Source of the DNA: Amycolatopsis solani
Lineage (GTDB): Bacteria; Actinomycetota; Actinomycetes; Mycobacteriales; Pseudonocardiaceae
Length of the DNA: 64,000 bases
Reading direction: 5' to 3'
Assembly: GCF_033441515.1 (NCBI RefSeq)
Contig: NZ_JAWQJT010000003.1
Coordinates: 1,488,001 to 1,552,000 of the forward strand
Shown piece by piece: positions 43,500 to 52,055 of the stretch (position 1 is its first letter; every line of letters begins with the position of its first letter). The notes beneath the pieces were generated by a model that was not told the origin of the DNA, made no database searches, and saw only the letters and a list, made by a program, of their open reading frames with translations. A program made the position numbers and the translations under genes.

Positions 43500-44387
43500 A
43501 TGACCGAACTGACCGATCCCGCCGTGCGCGTCGAAGGCGCCGAGGAGATCGCCCCGGACCTGCTGGTGATCCCCAACCGCCGGGTCGACCTGGTGCCCAA
43601 CATCGGCGTCGTCGGCGGCTCGGAAGCCGTGCTCGTCGTCGACACCGGCATCGGCACCGCCAACGCCGAGCAGGTGCTCGCCTTCGCGACGGAAGTGGCG
43701 AAGGGCCGCCGCCTGTACCTGACCACGACCCACTTTCACCCCGAGCACGCTTTCGGCGCCCAGGTGTTCGCCGGCGAGGCCACCTACGTGGTCAACCGCG
43801 CCCAGGCCGGCGACCTGACGACCAAGGGCCCGGGCTACCTGGAGATGTTCCGGGACCTCGGCGAGGTCGTCGCCCGCCGTCTCGACGGTGTCCGGGTGCC
43901 GGCGCCCGATCTCGTCTACGACGACGGGTACGACCTCGACCTCGGCGGCCGGACCGTCCGGCTGCGCCCCACCGGGCGCGGCCACACCAAGGGCGACCAG
44001 GTCGTCGAGGTGCCGGACGCCGGTGTCCTGTTCACCGGCGACCTCGCCGAGACCGGGCAGTTCGCGATCTTCCCGTGGTTCCCGCCGCACGACGCCGACG
44101 TCTCGGGCGTGGGCTGGCTGGCCGTCCTGGACCGGCTGGCCGCCGCCGGGCACCGGGTGGTGGTTCCCGGGCACGGAGAGGTCGGTGGCGGTGCCGTACT
44201 CACCGACGTCCGCGACTACCTGCGGGAACTGCGGGACGAGACCTGGCGGCGACGGGACTCGGCGATGGGCGTGGACGAGGTCATCGCCGAGGTCCGGTCG
44301 CTGCTCGTCGAACGGCATCCGGACTGGGCCGGCCGCGAGTGGATCGAGCCAGGCGTCGCGTGTCTGTGCACCGAACACGACGCCTGA
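43500..44387 (+). CDS. MBL-fold metallo-hydrolase
   Basis: 295 residues. The metal motif reads THFHPEH (H78, H80, E82, H83), with Glu where most members have Asp; further ligands are in GRGHTKGD, FTGDLAE and PGHGE. It hydrolyses an ester, lactone or amide, and the product of the divergent LysR gene is the likely regulator. A CGGGG site precedes the ATG. Its stop is 6 bp from the stop of the converging flavoprotein gene. Confidence 0.85.
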   Translation: MTELTDPAVRVEGAEEIAPDLLVIPNRRVDLVPNIGVVGGSEAVLVVDTGIGTANAEQVLAFATEVAKGRRLYLTTTHFHPEHAFGAQVFAGEATYVVNRAQAGDLTTKGPGYLEMFRDLGEVVARRLDGVRVPAPDLVYDDGYDLDLGGRTVRLRPTGRGHTKGDQVVEVPDAGVLFTGDLAETGQFAIFPWFPPHDADVSGVGWLAVLDRLAAAGHRVVVPGHGEVGGGAVLTDVRDYLRELRDETWRRRDSAMGVDEVIAEVRSLLVERHPDWAGREWIEPGVACLCTEHDA

Positions 44388-44393
44388 CCCGGA

Positions 44394-45926
44394 TCACCGG
44401 ACGCCGAGCACCGCCATGGCCGCGTTGTGGCCGGGAATGCCGCTCACACCACCTCCTCTCACGGCTCCCGCGCCGCACAGCAGAACGCGTTCGTGCGGTG
44501 TCTCCACGCCCCAGCGGCCGGCCTGGGCCGGATCCTCGGCGAACGGCCAGGAAAGGTCCCGGTGGAAGATGTGCCCCGCTGGCAAGCCCAGCTCGGCTTC
44601 CAGGTCCAGCGGGGTTTTGGCTTCCACACAGGGTTTTCCGTCCGGCGTGGACAGCAGGCAGTCCTCGATCGGCTCGGCCAGCACGCTGTCGAGGGAAGCG
44701 AGCGTCGCGCGCAACGCCGCTTCCCGCGCCTCTTCGTTGCGCCCCTCGAAGAGCCGCGCCGGCATGTGCAGGCCGAACAGGGTGAGGGTGTGCGTGCCGG
44801 CCGAGCGTTCGGCCGGGCCGAGGATCGAAGGATCCGTCAACGAGTGGCAGTAGATCTCGCACGGCGGCAGCGTGGGGATCCGGCCCGCTGCCGCCTCGCG
44901 ATACGCCGCCTCCAGCTGGGTGAAGGTTTCGTTGACGTGGAAGGTGCCCCCGAACGCTTCGGCCGGATCGACGTCCGGGTCACGCAGCCTCGGCAACCGC
45001 GAGAGCACCATGTTCACCTTCAGCTGCGCGCCTTCCGGCCGGCTCGGCGGCTCCTCGCCCAGCAGCCTCGCCAGCGTGGACGGCGCGACATTGGCCAGGA
45101 CGTGCCCTCCGACCGCGACGTGCTCGGCGTCGTCACGCCGGTAACGCACCTCGCCGCCGGGATCCACCGAGAGCACCTCCGCGCCGGTCACCAGGCGCGC
45201 GCCCGCGGCGGCCGCGGCCGTCGCGAGCGCACCGGTGACCGAGCCCATGCCGCCGACCGGGACGTCCCAGTCGCCGGTGCCGTTTCCGATCACGTGGTAG
45301 AGCAGGCACCGGTTCTGCCGCAGGTCCTCGCCGTCCGCCGGGGCGAACGTGCCGATCAGCGCGTCGGTGAGCACCACGCCGCGCACGGTGTCGTCACCGA
45401 ACCACGACGTGAGCGCTTCGCCGATCGGCCGTTCGAACAGCAAGGACCACGCCCGGTCGTCACCGATCCGCGCGCGGAAGTCCACTTCGGACAGCAGTGG
45501 TTCGGTGAGCGTCCCGAACGCGCGCCCGGCGACGCGCCCGGTCAGCTCGTAGAACTCCTGCCAAGCCGCGAAGTCCGATGTGGACCCGGTGAGCGCACGG
45601 AACGACGCCGCCGTCCGGCCGTCGTCGCCCGTGTCGACAAGAAGACCGGAGCCGCCCGACGGGGTGTACGACGACATCCGGCGCCGTCGCAGCTCCACGT
45701 CGAGGCCGAGGTCGGCCACGATCTTCTTCGGCAGCAGGCTGACCAGGTACGAGTAGCGCGAAAGCCGGACGTCCACGCCCTCGAACGCGCGGAACGAGAC
45801 GGCGGCGCCACCGGTCTCACCCCGTCGTTCGAGCACGAGCACCGACCGGCCCGCCTGCGCCAGGTAAGCGGCCGCGACCAGGCCGTTGTGCCCGCCGCCG
45901 ACGATCACCACGTCGTACGCGTCCAT
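44394..45926 (-). CDS. Phytoene-desaturase-like (PYROXD2-type) FAD oxidoreductase
   Basis: 510 residues with an N-terminal FAD motif (DVVIVGGGHNGLVAAAYLAQAGRSVLVLERRGETGGAA, 5-42) and a C-terminal CGAGAVRGGGVSGIPGHNAAMAVL segment, the two hallmarks of phytoene-dehydrogenase-related proteins. No carotenoid genes are nearby, so it is more likely of the PYROXD2 subgroup with unknown substrate. GGAGGAG before the ATG at 45926 sets the start. Confidence 0.85.
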   Translation of the reverse strand: MDAYDVVIVGGGHNGLVAAAYLAQAGRSVLVLERRGETGGAAVSFRAFEGVDVRLSRYSYLVSLLPKKIVADLGLDVELRRRRMSSYTPSGGSGLLVDTGDDGRTAASFRALTGSTSDFAAWQEFYELTGRVAGRAFGTLTEPLLSEVDFRARIGDDRAWSLLFERPIGEALTSWFGDDTVRGVVLTDALIGTFAPADGEDLRQNRCLLYHVIGNGTGDWDVPVGGMGSVTGALATAAAAAGARLVTGAEVLSVDPGGEVRYRRDDAEHVAVGGHVLANVAPSTLARLLGEEPPSRPEGAQLKVNMVLSRLPRLRDPDVDPAEAFGGTFHVNETFTQLEAAYREAAAGRIPTLPPCEIYCHSLTDPSILGPAERSAGTHTLTLFGLHMPARLFEGRNEEAREAALRATLASLDSVLAEPIEDCLLSTPDGKPCVEAKTPLDLEAELGLPAGHIFHRDLSWPFAEDPAQAGRWGVETPHERVLLCGAGAVRGGGVSGIPGHNAAMAVLGVR

Positions 45927-46198
45927 CCGCTCCTCCTCTGTTCTGCCTGCCGGTTCATCGTGGCCACGGCGGCGAGCGGAATTCAAGGAAACGTCACGAA
46001 TGGACCGTTCGCGCTATTCGGTTGCGCGGCCCGCGACCGGTCCGGCAAGCTGAACGGGTCCGGCAGGGAGCCGGTGTGCGAGAGCGGGGAGGTGCCTGTC
46101 GTGATGGATGTCCGGGCCCTTTCGCGCCCTTGCCCACCTGCCCCTCGGAGCTGACCACGCGCCCGGTGGGGCATCCCTGATCGAGGAGAAACCCACCA

Positions 46199-47164
46199 GT
46201 GCGCCAGCACGACTTCGAAGATTTCGACAGTTTCGACGACCAGCCTTCCCGCCGTCGCACAGCGCGTTCGCGCCGGCAAGGGCGGTTCGACGATCCCGAG
46301 CCCACCCGCAGCGGGCGGCTCACCGAAGGCGAGCGCGTCCGGCTCGCCAAGCTCCGAGACGACGCCTACACCGAAAACCAGCTGCCCGACGGGGCCGATC
46401 GCTGGTCCACGTGGGACGACGCCGAACACGGCCCGCGGCCCCGGCCGGACTGGGTCGTGACCGAGCTCGCCGCGGTCGACACCGACCTCGGGGTGCTGAA
46501 GACCGGTAAGGAGGCCGACGTCCACCTGCTGCGGCGCGGCCTGCCCGGCTCCGACGGCACGCTGCTCGCCGCGAAGCGCTACCGCAGCGACGAACACAAG
46601 CTGTTCCACCGCGACGCGGGATATCTCGAAGGACGGCGGATGCGCCGCTCCCGCGAGATGCGCGCGATCGAGCACCGCACGGCGTTCGGCCGCAACCTCA
46701 TCGCCGAACAGTGGGCCGTCGCGGAGTTCGCCGCGCTGAGTCGCTTGTGGACGCTCGGAGCACCGGTGCCCTACCCGGTTCAGCGCAACGGGACCGAGCT
46801 GCTCCTCGAATTCCTCGGGGAGGAGGACGGGACAGCGGCGCCGCGGCTGGCCCAGGTGCGCCCCGACGCCGGCGAGCTGAAGGACCTCTGGTTCCAGGCC
46901 ACCGCGGCGCTCGAACTGCTCGCCGCCGAGGGGCTCGCGCACGGCGACCTCTCTGCGTACAACCTGCTCGTGCACCGGGGCCGGTTGATGGTGATCGACC
47001 TGCCGCAGGTCGTCGACGTCGTGGCCAACCCCGGCGGCGCCGAGTTCCTGGCCAGGGACGTGCGCAACCTGGCAGGCTGGTTCCACGGACGCGGGCTGGG
47101 CGAGCACGTGACGAACACCGACGAGCTGCTGGCGGAACTCGTGACCGCGGCCGGGCTCGGGTGA
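46199..47164 (+). CDS. RIO1-type atypical serine protein kinase
   Basis: 321 residues. The basic N-terminus (about 1-60) is disordered. The RIO kinase domain has GKEADVHLL (P-loop analogue, near 104), AAKRYRSDEHKLFHRD, catalytic HGDLSAYNLLVH near 250 and the metal Asp in VIDLPQVVDV. RIO kinases act in ribosome maturation in archaea and eukaryotes; in bacteria their target is unknown. GAGGAG precedes the GTG. The gene lies next to a DEAD-box RNA helicase, which fits a shared RNA or ribosome role (inference). Confidence 0.85.
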   Translation: MRQHDFEDFDSFDDQPSRRRTARSRRQGRFDDPEPTRSGRLTEGERVRLAKLRDDAYTENQLPDGADRWSTWDDAEHGPRPRPDWVVTELAAVDTDLGVLKTGKEADVHLLRRGLPGSDGTLLAAKRYRSDEHKLFHRDAGYLEGRRMRRSREMRAIEHRTAFGRNLIAEQWAVAEFAALSRLWTLGAPVPYPVQRNGTELLLEFLGEEDGTAAPRLAQVRPDAGELKDLWFQATAALELLAAEGLAHGDLSAYNLLVHRGRLMVIDLPQVVDVVANPGGAEFLARDVRNLAGWFHGRGLGEHVTNTDELLAELVTAAGLG

Positions 47165-47169
47165 ACGCG

Positions 47170-47215
47170 GGGCGGCGTCGCGGCTGTGTCGCGGAACACG
47201 TCTGCGACGCCGCCC
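47170..47215 (+). terminator. 12-bp stem-loop after the RIO kinase gene
   Basis: GGGCGGCGTCGC (47170-47181) pairs perfectly with 47204-47215 around a 22-base loop that can form a small inner stem. It starts five bases after the stop codon. There is no U-tract. Confidence 0.65.
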
Positions 47216-47504
47216 ACAACCGGTGACCTCGATGCGTAGTCCCCGCTCCACCTCGGGTACAGTATGTAGTGACCGCAACCGGCGGCGTGGATGAGTTGGT
47301 GTCCGTCGCCTCCAGAGCCACCGAATGGCTCGCGGTGATCCGCAATTTTACCGTAATCCCAAACAGCGGCGCGCAGTGTCGGATAGCGACAAGACACAGT
47401 GTGCCGGGGTCCGTCCCTGTGAACGCCCACCGCACACCATCTTGCCCTGCCTGCGCGCGGGGAGCCCGGGCCTCCTTGTGACGAACCACGTCCGAGAGGC
47501 ATTT
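47216..47504 (+). promoter_or_regulatory. Promoter and long 5' leader of the DEAD-box helicase gene
   Basis: No credible gene lies in this stretch. TACAGTATGT at about 47259-47268 contains -10-like hexamers, which would leave a 5' leader of more than 200 bases before the GTG at 47505. RNA helicase genes of the CsdA/DeaD group often have long structured leaders for cold or autoregulation. A 70-codon frame at 47269 has no ribosome site. Confidence 0.45.
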
Positions 47505-49109
47505 GTGACAGTCACGTTCAACTCTGGTCCTTCCACGTCCGCGCACGCGGACCGTCCCGACCGCCGGCCGCGTCAGCGCCAGGCCGGTGGGGACATGCTG
47601 CGCGACGACGCTGTCGAGACCGTGGCCACCAAGACCTTCGCCCAGCTGGGCCTGCCGGAGCCGCTGCTCCGCGCGCTGGCCGACGCGGGCATCAACAGCC
47701 CCTTCCCGATCCAGTCCGCGACCATCCCGGACGCGCTCGCCGGCCGCGATGTGCTGGGCCGCGCCCAGACCGGCTCCGGCAAGACCCTCGCCTTCGGCCT
47801 GGCCATGCTGGCCCGGCTCGACGGCGGCAAGGCCCGCCCGAAGCGCCCCCGCGCGCTGATCCTGGTCCCGACCCGCGAGCTGGCGATGCAGGTCGCCGAC
47901 TCGCTGACCCCGCTGGCCAAGTCCCTCGGCCTGTGGTGCCGCACGGCCGTCGGCGGCATGGCCTTCGCCCGCCAGGCCGACGCGCTCTCCCGCGGCGTCG
48001 ACCTGCTGATCGCCACCCCGGGCCGGCTGTCGGACCACGTCCGGCAGGGCACCGCGCACCTGGGTGACTGCAACTTCATCGCCCTCGACGAGGCCGACCA
48101 GATGGCGGACATGGGCTTCATGCCGCAGGTCCGCGAGATCATGGACCTCACCCCTCCGGGCGGGCAGCGGCTGCTGTTCTCGGCGACGCTCGACGGTGAC
48201 GTCAACCGCCTGGTCCGCCAGTACCTGACCGACCCGGTCACGCACTCGGTCGCGCCGTCGACCGCGAGCGTCGACACCATGGACCACCACGTGCTCCAGG
48301 TGTCGCACCAGGACAAGCAGGACATCATCACGCAGATCGGTGCCCGCGAGGGCCGCACGATCATGTTCGTGCGGACCAAGCACCACGTCGACCGCCTCAC
48401 CGAGCGCCTGCGCGAGCAGGGCGTGAACGCGCAGGCCCTGCACGGCGGCAAGACGCAGGGGCAGCGCAACCGCGTCCTCGCCGACTTCAAGGAAGGCCAC
48501 TCGCCGGTGCTCGTCGCCACGGACGTCGCGGCGCGCGGCATCCACGTCGACGACATCTCGCTGGTGCTGCACGTCGACCCGGCGGCCGACCACAAGGACT
48601 ACCTCCACCGCGCGGGCCGCACGGCGCGCGCCGGAGCGTCCGGTGTCGTCGTCACGCTGGTCACCAACGACCAGCGGCGCATGGTCAAGCGGATGACCGA
48701 CCGGGCCGGCGTCCGCGCCGAGTCCACGATGGTCCGCCCGGGTGACGAAGCGCTGTCCCGCATCACCGGTGCCCAGCAGCCCAGCGGCGAGCCGGTCATC
48801 GAGCGGCGGCGCGAGAACCCGCGTCGCGGCGGCGGCGGCTTCCGCGGCGACCGTGGCTTCGGCGGCGGTTCGGGTCGCGGTGGCTACCGCGGCGACCGTG
48901 ACCGTGGTGGCGACCGCGGCGGCTACAGCGCCGACCGTGGTGACCGTGGTGGCGACCGCGGCGGGTACCACCAGGGCTCCCGTGAGGGCGCCGGCAACCG
49001 TGAAGGCCGTCCCGGCGGCTTCGGCGGCCGCGGCCGTCAGCCCCGCTCGGGCAACGGCGGTGGCTACGGCCGCCCGAGCCGTGGCCCGCGTCGCGGCTAC
49101 GACAGCTGA
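47505..49109 (+). CDS. DEAD-box RNA helicase with RGG-rich tail
   Basis: 534 residues. Q motif (FAQLGLPEPLLRALADAGINSPFPIQ), Walker A AQTGSGKT, PTRELAMQV, DEAD as LDEADQMADMGF, SAT in LFSATLDGDVNRL, and HRAGRTARAG are all present. The last 90 residues are RGG/RGD/GGY repeats that bind RNA and may drive phase separation. It unwinds mRNA or rRNA structure in the cytosol. GAGAGG before the GTG at 47505 sets the start. Confidence 0.93.
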   Translation: MTVTFNSGPSTSAHADRPDRRPRQRQAGGDMLRDDAVETVATKTFAQLGLPEPLLRALADAGINSPFPIQSATIPDALAGRDVLGRAQTGSGKTLAFGLAMLARLDGGKARPKRPRALILVPTRELAMQVADSLTPLAKSLGLWCRTAVGGMAFARQADALSRGVDLLIATPGRLSDHVRQGTAHLGDCNFIALDEADQMADMGFMPQVREIMDLTPPGGQRLLFSATLDGDVNRLVRQYLTDPVTHSVAPSTASVDTMDHHVLQVSHQDKQDIITQIGAREGRTIMFVRTKHHVDRLTERLREQGVNAQALHGGKTQGQRNRVLADFKEGHSPVLVATDVAARGIHVDDISLVLHVDPAADHKDYLHRAGRTARAGASGVVVTLVTNDQRRMVKRMTDRAGVRAESTMVRPGDEALSRITGAQQPSGEPVIERRRENPRRGGGGFRGDRGFGGGSGRGGYRGDRDRGGDRGGYSADRGDRGGDRGGYHQGSREGAGNREGRPGGFGGRGRQPRSGNGGGYGRPSRGPRRGYDS

Positions 49110-49121
49110 TCGATCCACTCT

Positions 49122-49152
49122 GGAAGCCCCGGACCGCTGGTCCGGGGCTTCC
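49122..49152 (+). terminator. Intrinsic terminator-like hairpin after the helicase gene
   Basis: GGAAGCCCCGGACC (49122-49135) pairs perfectly with 49139-49152 around a 3-base loop, 12 bp after the helicase stop, followed by a short pyrimidine stretch. Confidence 0.75.
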
Positions 49153-49209
49153 GGCGTTTCCAGGGCCCGCCACACGACCGCGCGGATCGCGGATGGGAGA
49201 CTGCGGGAC

Positions 49210-50385
49210 GTGACTACGCCGCCGACGCCCCCGCCCGATGAGGTTTTCGACTGGCTCGACGTCGAGGCGGAGAAGCGGGCGGCCGCGGGACTCGTGCGGC
49301 AGCTGCGGCCGCGTCCCGCGCGGGCCGACGAACTGGACCTGGCCGGGAACGACTACCTCGGGCTGGCCCGCGACAAGCGTGTGGCCGGGGCTGCCGCGGC
49401 CGCCGCGCTCCGCTGGGGTGCGGGGGCGACCGGGTCCCGGCTCGTCACCGGATCGACCGAGCTGCACACCGAGCTCGAGCTGGAGCTCGCCCGGTTCTGC
49501 GGCGTGCAGGCGGCGCTCGTGTTCTCCTCCGGCTTCACCGCGAACCTCGGTGCGGTGACGGCGCTCTCCGGCGCCGAATCGGCGATCGTCACCGACAAGT
49601 ACATCCACGCGTCGCTGATCGAGGGCTGCCGGCTGTCGCGCGCCGATGTCGCCGCGGTCGCGCACTCGACGCCGTCGGCGATCAAGCACGCGCTTTCGAC
49701 CCGGCGCAAGCCGCGTGCGCTCGTGGTGACCGACTCGGTGTTCTCGGTGGACGGGGACATCGCCCCGCTCGGCGAGCTGGCCGGCATCTGCCGCGAGCAC
49801 GGCGCGGCGCTGCTGGTCGACGACGCGCACGGCTTCGGCGTCCTCGGTGACGGCGGCCGCGGCGCGGTGCACGCGGCCGGGCTCGCGGGGGCGCCCGACG
49901 TCGTCACGACGTTGACGCTGTCGAAGTCGCTCGGCGCTCAGGGCGGTGCGGTGCTGGGGCCGCGTCGCGTGATCAAGCACCTCGTGGACACGGCGCGCAG
50001 CTTCATCTTCGACACCGCGCTGGCGCCGGCGAGTGCCGCCGCCGCGCTGGCCGCGTTGCACGCGCTGAAGGAAGAGCCCGGGATGGCGGGGAAGGTCGTC
50101 GAGAACGCGGGCAACCTCGCGATGTCGTTGAAGGCGGCCGGGTTGAAGGCGAGCCTGCCGGACGCGGCCGTCATTTCCGTTCAGGCGCCTTCGGCCGAGA
50201 CCGCGGTCGCGTGGGCGGCTGCGTGCGCGGAGCAGGGCATCCGCGTCGGGTGCTTCCGGCCGCCGTCGGTGCCGGACGGCATCTCGCGGCTGCGGCTGAC
50301 CGCGCGGGCCGACCTCACGGAAGCCGATGTGGACCGCGCGGTGAAGGTGATCACCGCGACGGCACCGCGGGGCGCGACCGTCTGA
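49210..50385 (+). CDS. bioF: 8-amino-7-oxononanoate synthase (AONS family)
   Basis: 391 residues of the PLP-dependent alpha-oxoamine synthase family. It has DLAGNDYLGLA (44-54), GAGATGSRLVTGSTELHTELE, DSVFSVDGDIAPLGEL, VDDAHGFGVLG (PLP-ring Asp and His) and the PLP Lys in TLSKSLGAQGG. It would join pimeloyl-thioester and alanine in biotin synthesis. No bioA, bioD or bioB gene is adjacent, and relatives such as KBL or SPT share the fold, so bioF is the best but not the only reading. The GTG start has GGGAG ten bases upstream. Confidence 0.82.
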   Translation: MTTPPTPPPDEVFDWLDVEAEKRAAAGLVRQLRPRPARADELDLAGNDYLGLARDKRVAGAAAAAALRWGAGATGSRLVTGSTELHTELELELARFCGVQAALVFSSGFTANLGAVTALSGAESAIVTDKYIHASLIEGCRLSRADVAAVAHSTPSAIKHALSTRRKPRALVVTDSVFSVDGDIAPLGELAGICREHGAALLVDDAHGFGVLGDGGRGAVHAAGLAGAPDVVTTLTLSKSLGAQGGAVLGPRRVIKHLVDTARSFIFDTALAPASAAAALAALHALKEEPGMAGKVVENAGNLAMSLKAAGLKASLPDAAVISVQAPSAETAVAWAAACAEQGIRVGCFRPPSVPDGISRLRLTARADLTEADVDRAVKVITATAPRGATV

Positions 50386-50416
50386 CGCGGCGGGGCGATC
50401 GGCAGCGGGTCGGCCG

Positions 50417-50572
50417 GTGGGCCCGCGGCCAGGGCAAGCACGATTTCGGGCCTGCGGCCTGGCGCGGGGTGGGCCCGCGGCCAGGGCAAGCACCATTCCG
50501 GGCCCCCGGCCTGGCGTGGGGTGGGCCCACGGCCACTGCGAACACCGGTCCGGGGCCTGCGATCCGCGGTAT
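50417..50572. repeat. Three tandem copies of a 52-bp repeat
   Basis: Copies at 50417-50468, 50469-50520 and 50521-50572 each begin GTGGGCCC and contain GGCC(A/C)-rich inverted parts. The first two are nearly identical and the third has diverged. A fourth partial copy follows. The array fills the gap between bioF and a converging GNAT gene. It might work as a terminator region or be slippage-generated DNA. Confidence 0.8.
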
Positions 50573-50615
50573 AGGCCCGCGGTCCGCTGGGCAGCGGGGG
50601 CGCTCTCGCGGCAGG

Positions 50616-51050
50616 TCAGCGGGCGAGGCGGCGCATGCGGATGTGCGGGATGCCGTCTTCGTCGGTGTACTCCGCGCCTTCCGCGACGAAGCCGTAGCGG
50701 GCGTAGAAACCCTGGACGTACGTCTGGGCGTCGAGAACGTACTCGCCCGGGACCTTCAAAGCCTCGTCCATCAGCCGGGCCGCCAGGCCCTGGCCGCGGG
50801 CGTTCGCCGCTGTCACCACTCGGCCGATGCGGCGGATGTCGCCGGGGTCGAGTAGCACTCGCAGGTACGCCGCTACCCCGTCCTCACCCGCGAACCAGAG
50901 GTGGCGGGTGTCGGGCTTCAAATCGCGGCCGTCGAGCTCGGGGTACGCGGCTTTCTGCTCCACCACGAAGACGTCCACGCGCAGGCGGAGGATGTCGTGG
51001 AGCTGGGTGGCCGTCAGTTCGGGACCGGTCGCGTCGTGCAGGGTCGGCAT
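50616..51050 (-). CDS. ElaA-family GNAT acetyltransferase
   Basis: 144 residues matching the ElaA group: LHDILRLRVDVFVVEQKAAYPELDGRD near residues 17-43, the acetyl-CoA loop RVVTAANARGQGLAARLM and a C-terminal YARYGFVAEGAEYTDEDGIPHIRM. The substrate is unknown. ATG 51050 is set by the conserved N-terminus. Confidence 0.88.
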   Translation of the reverse strand: MPTLHDATGPELTATQLHDILRLRVDVFVVEQKAAYPELDGRDLKPDTRHLWFAGEDGVAAYLRVLLDPGDIRRIGRVVTAANARGQGLAARLMDEALKVPGEYVLDAQTYVQGFYARYGFVAEGAEYTDEDGIPHIRMRRLAR

Positions 51051-51070
51051 GCCCCTGCTTACCACGCCGC

Positions 51071-51889
51071 TCAGGGGAAGAGGGTGCGTGGCTTGGCCTG
51101 GGCTTCGATGTCGTCGGTGTACGCCGAGACGCGGGTGTAGACGCCCGGCTTGCCCGCCTTGCCGCAGCCGTCGCCGAAGGACACGATGCCGATCAGGGTG
51201 TCGCCTTCCACGAGCGGGCCGCCGGAGTCGCCCTGGCAGGCGTCCTTGCCGCCTTCGGGGTAGCCCGCGCAGACCATCGTCTTCTGGTTGTAGACGTTGT
51301 AGTCGGAGCCGCACTCGCTGTCGGAGACCAGCGGGACGTCGACGCTGCGCAGATAGTCCGAGCGGGCGCCGCCGTCGGCGGTGCGGCCCCAGCCGAGCAC
51401 CGTTGCCTTCGTGCCTGCCGCGTACAGGCTCGCGTCGCCGCTGCTCGGCAGCTTCGCCGGGCGGTAGTCGAGCTGGCCGCGGACCGTCAGGACCGCGACG
51501 TCGTCGCCCTGCGTCGGGTCGCTGTAGCCCTTGCTGATCCAAACCTTGGAGACGCTGAGGACCTGGCCCTCGTCCGTGCGCTTGTCCTCGCGGCCCGCCA
51601 CCACGCGGACGTCCTGCTTCGCGACCGCCTTGGCGCAGTGCGCCGCCGTCGCGACCGCCGTGGAGCTGACGATCACCGCGCCGCAGAACTGGTTTCCGCT
51701 GCCGTCGGTCAGGTACACCGCGTACGGGTGGTCGCCGAGCGATGCCTTGTCGCCGCCGACGATCCGTGCCTGGTTGCCGGATCCGGGGTCCGCCGACGCC
51801 GTGCCGACCACGACCGGGACGGCCACCGCGGCCACGGCGAGGAGCGCGCCGCTCGCGAGCAGCAGGGATCGACGGGACTTCACGGACAT
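51071..51889 (-). CDS. Secreted trypsin-like serine protease (S1A)
   Basis: 272 residues with a signal peptide (1-33, ending ASA), a short propeptide and the mature N-terminus IVGG at 43. The triad is His84 (TAAHC), Asp130 (DDVAVL) and Ser222 (GDSGGP). Asp216, six residues before the Ser, gives trypsin-like preference for Arg or Lys. Six Cys can form three disulfides. It acts outside the cell. Confidence 0.92.
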   Translation of the reverse strand: MSVKSRRSLLLASGALLAVAAVAVPVVVGTASADPGSGNQARIVGGDKASLGDHPYAVYLTDGSGNQFCGAVIVSSTAVATAAHCAKAVAKQDVRVVAGREDKRTDEGQVLSVSKVWISKGYSDPTQGDDVAVLTVRGQLDYRPAKLPSSGDASLYAAGTKATVLGWGRTADGGARSDYLRSVDVPLVSDSECGSDYNVYNQKTMVCAGYPEGGKDACQGDSGGPLVEGDTLIGIVSFGDGCGKAGKPGVYTRVSAYTDDIEAQAKPRTLFP

Positions 51890-52055
51890 GGGATGTTCCC
51901 CTCATCAGACACGGCAAAGAACAAGCGCTCGGCACCCGGGCGACTCCGGTGCGTGAACAACGTGCGCTGAATACCCTAATCGGAGTGGGCCCAAAGCGGT
52001 GTCACTGGAACGGGTGGACTCCGCGCTCCGCGACCGCCTCTGTCAAGCTGGCCGG

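Noticed and set aside
44394..45926. Carotenoid desaturase (crtI)
   Set aside because: No phytoene synthase or other carotenoid genes are adjacent, and the sequence fits the wider PYROXD2-type group better.
47269..47481. 70-codon frame in the helicase leader
   Set aside because: No ribosome site is present and codon use does not match; treated as leader RNA.
50417..50572. CRISPR or iteron origin
   Set aside because: The copies are directly adjacent with no spacers, and no replication gene is nearby.
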